Assembly: GCF_003990645.1 (NCBI RefSeq)
Contig: NZ_RYZK01000010.1
Span: 62,001-126,000, forward strand
Direction: 5' to 3'
Origin: Shimia sediminis
Lineage (GTDB): Bacteria > Pseudomonadota > Alphaproteobacteria > Rhodobacterales > Rhodobacteraceae
DNA: 64,000 nt
The notes under the pieces are model-generated. The model worked only from the letters and a program-made list of their open reading frames with translations, had not been told where the DNA came from and did not search any database. The position numbers and the translations under genes are program-made. The stretch's first letter is position 1; every line of letters starts with the position of its first letter. Shown here in pieces: positions 62,654 through 64,000 of the stretch.

Positions 62654-62671
62654 TTGGCCGCATGCGGCCAA
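62654..62671. terminator. Perfect 18-bp palindrome between crcB and rarA
   Basis: TTGGCCGCATGCGGCCAA, 15 bases past the rarA stop. On the minus strand it is followed 12 bases later by a GAAGTATTTTTAGC stretch, so it may end rarA transcription. Confidence 0.5.
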
Positions 62672-62685
62672 GAGGGGCTGGCCCC

Positions 62686-63996
62686 TCACCCGTTCCGCTT
62701 CAAACGCAGCTTGGTGAAATAGTCGAGACGCCGCTTCAGTTCGCGCTCGAACCCGCGTTCGACCGGCTGATACATGACCGGCCGCTTCATGCCTTCAGGA
62801 AAATAATCCTGCCCCGAAAAGCCATCTTCGGCGTCATGGTCATATTGATACCCGTCGCCATAACCCTGATCCGCCATCAAGGACGTTGGCGCATTCAGGA
62901 TATGCTTGGGTGGCGGCTCCGACCCGGTTTTCCGGGCTGCTTTGCGCGCCGCCTTGTATCCAACGTAAACCCCGTTCGATTTCGGAGCCAACGCGAGATA
63001 GACCAAGGCCTGGGCCAGCGCCAACTCGCCCTCGGGACTGCCCAACCGTTCATAGGTCTCCCAGGACTGCAAGCACACCGACTGCGCTTGCGGATCGGCC
63101 AGACCGATATCTTCCACTGACATCCGCGTAATGCGCCGGGCCAGAAAACGCGGATCTTCCCCACCTTCCAACATGCGCGCAAACCAATAGAGTGCTGCAT
63201 CGGGGTCGGACCCGCGCACGGATTTGTGCAGGGCGGAAATCAGGTTGTAGTGCTCGTCTCCCGATTTGTCATACTTGGCCGCCCGCTTCATCAGCCGCTT
63301 GGCCAACGCCTCCGAGTCCAGCTTCCCGTCCACCTTCCAGGCTGCGACCTGCTCGATCAGGTTCAACAAGGCGCGCCCGTCGCCGTCAGCCATTTCCAAC
63401 AGCGCCTCGCGAGCATGGCCATTCAATGGCAAAGCGCGATCCATCTCTTTCTCAGCCCGCTGCGCCAAGCGCTCAAGATCCGCCAACGACAAACGCTCCA
63501 GCACCAGCACCTGCGACCGACTGAGCACCGCGGCGTTCAACTCAAACGATGGGTTCTCGGTTGTGGCCCCGACCAAGAGGATGGTGCCATCCTCCATATG
63601 CGGCAGGAACCCATCCTGCTGGGCTTTGTTGAAACGGTGGATCTCATCCACAAACAACAGCGTGCCCTGCCCGTTCTGTCGCCGTATCCTGGCCGCCTCA
63701 AAGACCTTGCGCAGCTCGGGCACGCCCGTAAAAATCGCACTGATCTGCACGAAATGAAGGTTTGTTTCATCCGCCAAAAGCCGCGCGATGGTGGTCTTGC
63801 CCACCCCGGGCGGCCCCCAGAAAATCAAGGACGACAAGCTGCCCGAGGCCAGCATCACGCCCAACGGCGCGTCCGGGCCCAGAACCTGTTCCTGGCCGAT
63901 CACCTCGCCCAATGTTTTGGGTCGCAATCGGTCCGCCAAGGGACGCGGTGCGGTGTCAGGCGCCTTGCCGTCCGGAGTGTCGAACAGGTCCGCCAT
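62686..63996 (-). CDS. rarA: Replication-associated recombination protein A (AAA+ ATPase)
   Basis: 436 residues, complete. Walker A GPPGVGKTT, Walker B LLFVDEIHRF, sensor 1 GATTENPSFE, then the RarA/MgsA tetramerisation domain (HKSVRGSDPDAALYWFARML) and C-terminal YFPEGM. It is a clamp-loader-like protein acting at stalled replication forks. The ATG is at 63996, 4 bases from the window end. Confidence 0.95.
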   Translation of the reverse strand: MADLFDTPDGKAPDTAPRPLADRLRPKTLGEVIGQEQVLGPDAPLGVMLASGSLSSLIFWGPPGVGKTTIARLLADETNLHFVQISAIFTGVPELRKVFEAARIRRQNGQGTLLFVDEIHRFNKAQQDGFLPHMEDGTILLVGATTENPSFELNAAVLSRSQVLVLERLSLADLERLAQRAEKEMDRALPLNGHAREALLEMADGDGRALLNLIEQVAAWKVDGKLDSEALAKRLMKRAAKYDKSGDEHYNLISALHKSVRGSDPDAALYWFARMLEGGEDPRFLARRITRMSVEDIGLADPQAQSVCLQSWETYERLGSPEGELALAQALVYLALAPKSNGVYVGYKAARKAARKTGSEPPPKHILNAPTSLMADQGYGDGYQYDHDAEDGFSGQDYFPEGMKRPVMYQPVERGFERELKRRLDYFTKLRLKRNG

Positions 63997-64000
63997 CAGA

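Noticed and set aside
1-64000. CRISPR array
   Set aside because: No regularly spaced repeats with unique spacers. The only short tandem array is the 11-bp repeat at 51009.

Overview
The window looks like a chromosomal segment of a marine alphaproteobacterium of the Rhodobacterales (Roseobacter group). Three things point there: a bztABCD-type acidic amino acid transporter, an ATP12-type F1 assembly chaperone next to rluC and crcB, and the gene order rpmH-rnpA-yidD-ttcA-yidC-MOSC-engB-argB. High GC and GC-rich third positions agree. The species cannot be named from the sequence alone.

Layout. 1-4.9 kb holds a fructosamine-kinase fragment, efp, a small conserved gene, a PopZ-like acidic protein, a TolC-type outer membrane channel and a PIMT-family methyltransferase. 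A tRNA-Cys follows at 4968. From 4995 to 25005 lies a genomic island of about 20 kb, bounded by two identical 47-bp copies of the 3' half of that tRNA. Its tyrosine integrase sits next to the tRNA and is broken by one in-frame TGA. The island carries a divergent pair of ribbon-helix-helix regulators, a secreted protein of unknown function, an XRE regulator, a choline uptake operon (choX, alpha/beta hydrolase, choW, choV) with a divergent BetI-like repressor, a flavodoxin-like/ferric-reductase-like pair, a Crp/Fnr-type regulator, an RND efflux pair, an IS110-type transposase, a hipBA toxin-antitoxin pair and a replication-type winged-helix protein with iteron-like repeats.

25-43 kb is metabolic. 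It has a di-haem cytochrome c peroxidase with a DUF4142 protein and a divergent LysR regulator. Next is a tightly coupled four-gene operon (MttB-family methyltransferase, two DMGDH-like flavoproteins, class III aminotransferase) with its own divergent LysR regulator, which I read as catabolism of an N-methylated compound. Then come an aromatic hydroxylase plus extradiol dioxygenase, tRNA-Arg, an orphan histidine kinase, a disulfide-reductase-family flavoprotein and a VTT membrane protein.

43-64 kb is core housekeeping: ribosomal protein L34, RNase P protein, YidD, a secreted protein, TtcA, a GGDEF/EAL protein, YidC, a MOSC protein, EngB, an SDR, ArgB, a fatty acid hydroxylase family protein, a ferredoxin-like protein, SixA, the bzt transporter, ATP12, a HAD phosphatase, RluC, CrcB and RarA.

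The most notable structures are the tRNA-Cys island with its dead integrase; an exact 21-bp element that faces both transcription units around the Crp/Fnr gene; three palindromes spaced exactly 27 bp in front of hipB; iteron-like repeats inside the putative replication gene; and the MttB/DMGDH operon. All functional readings come from motif recognition by eye. No database search was run.
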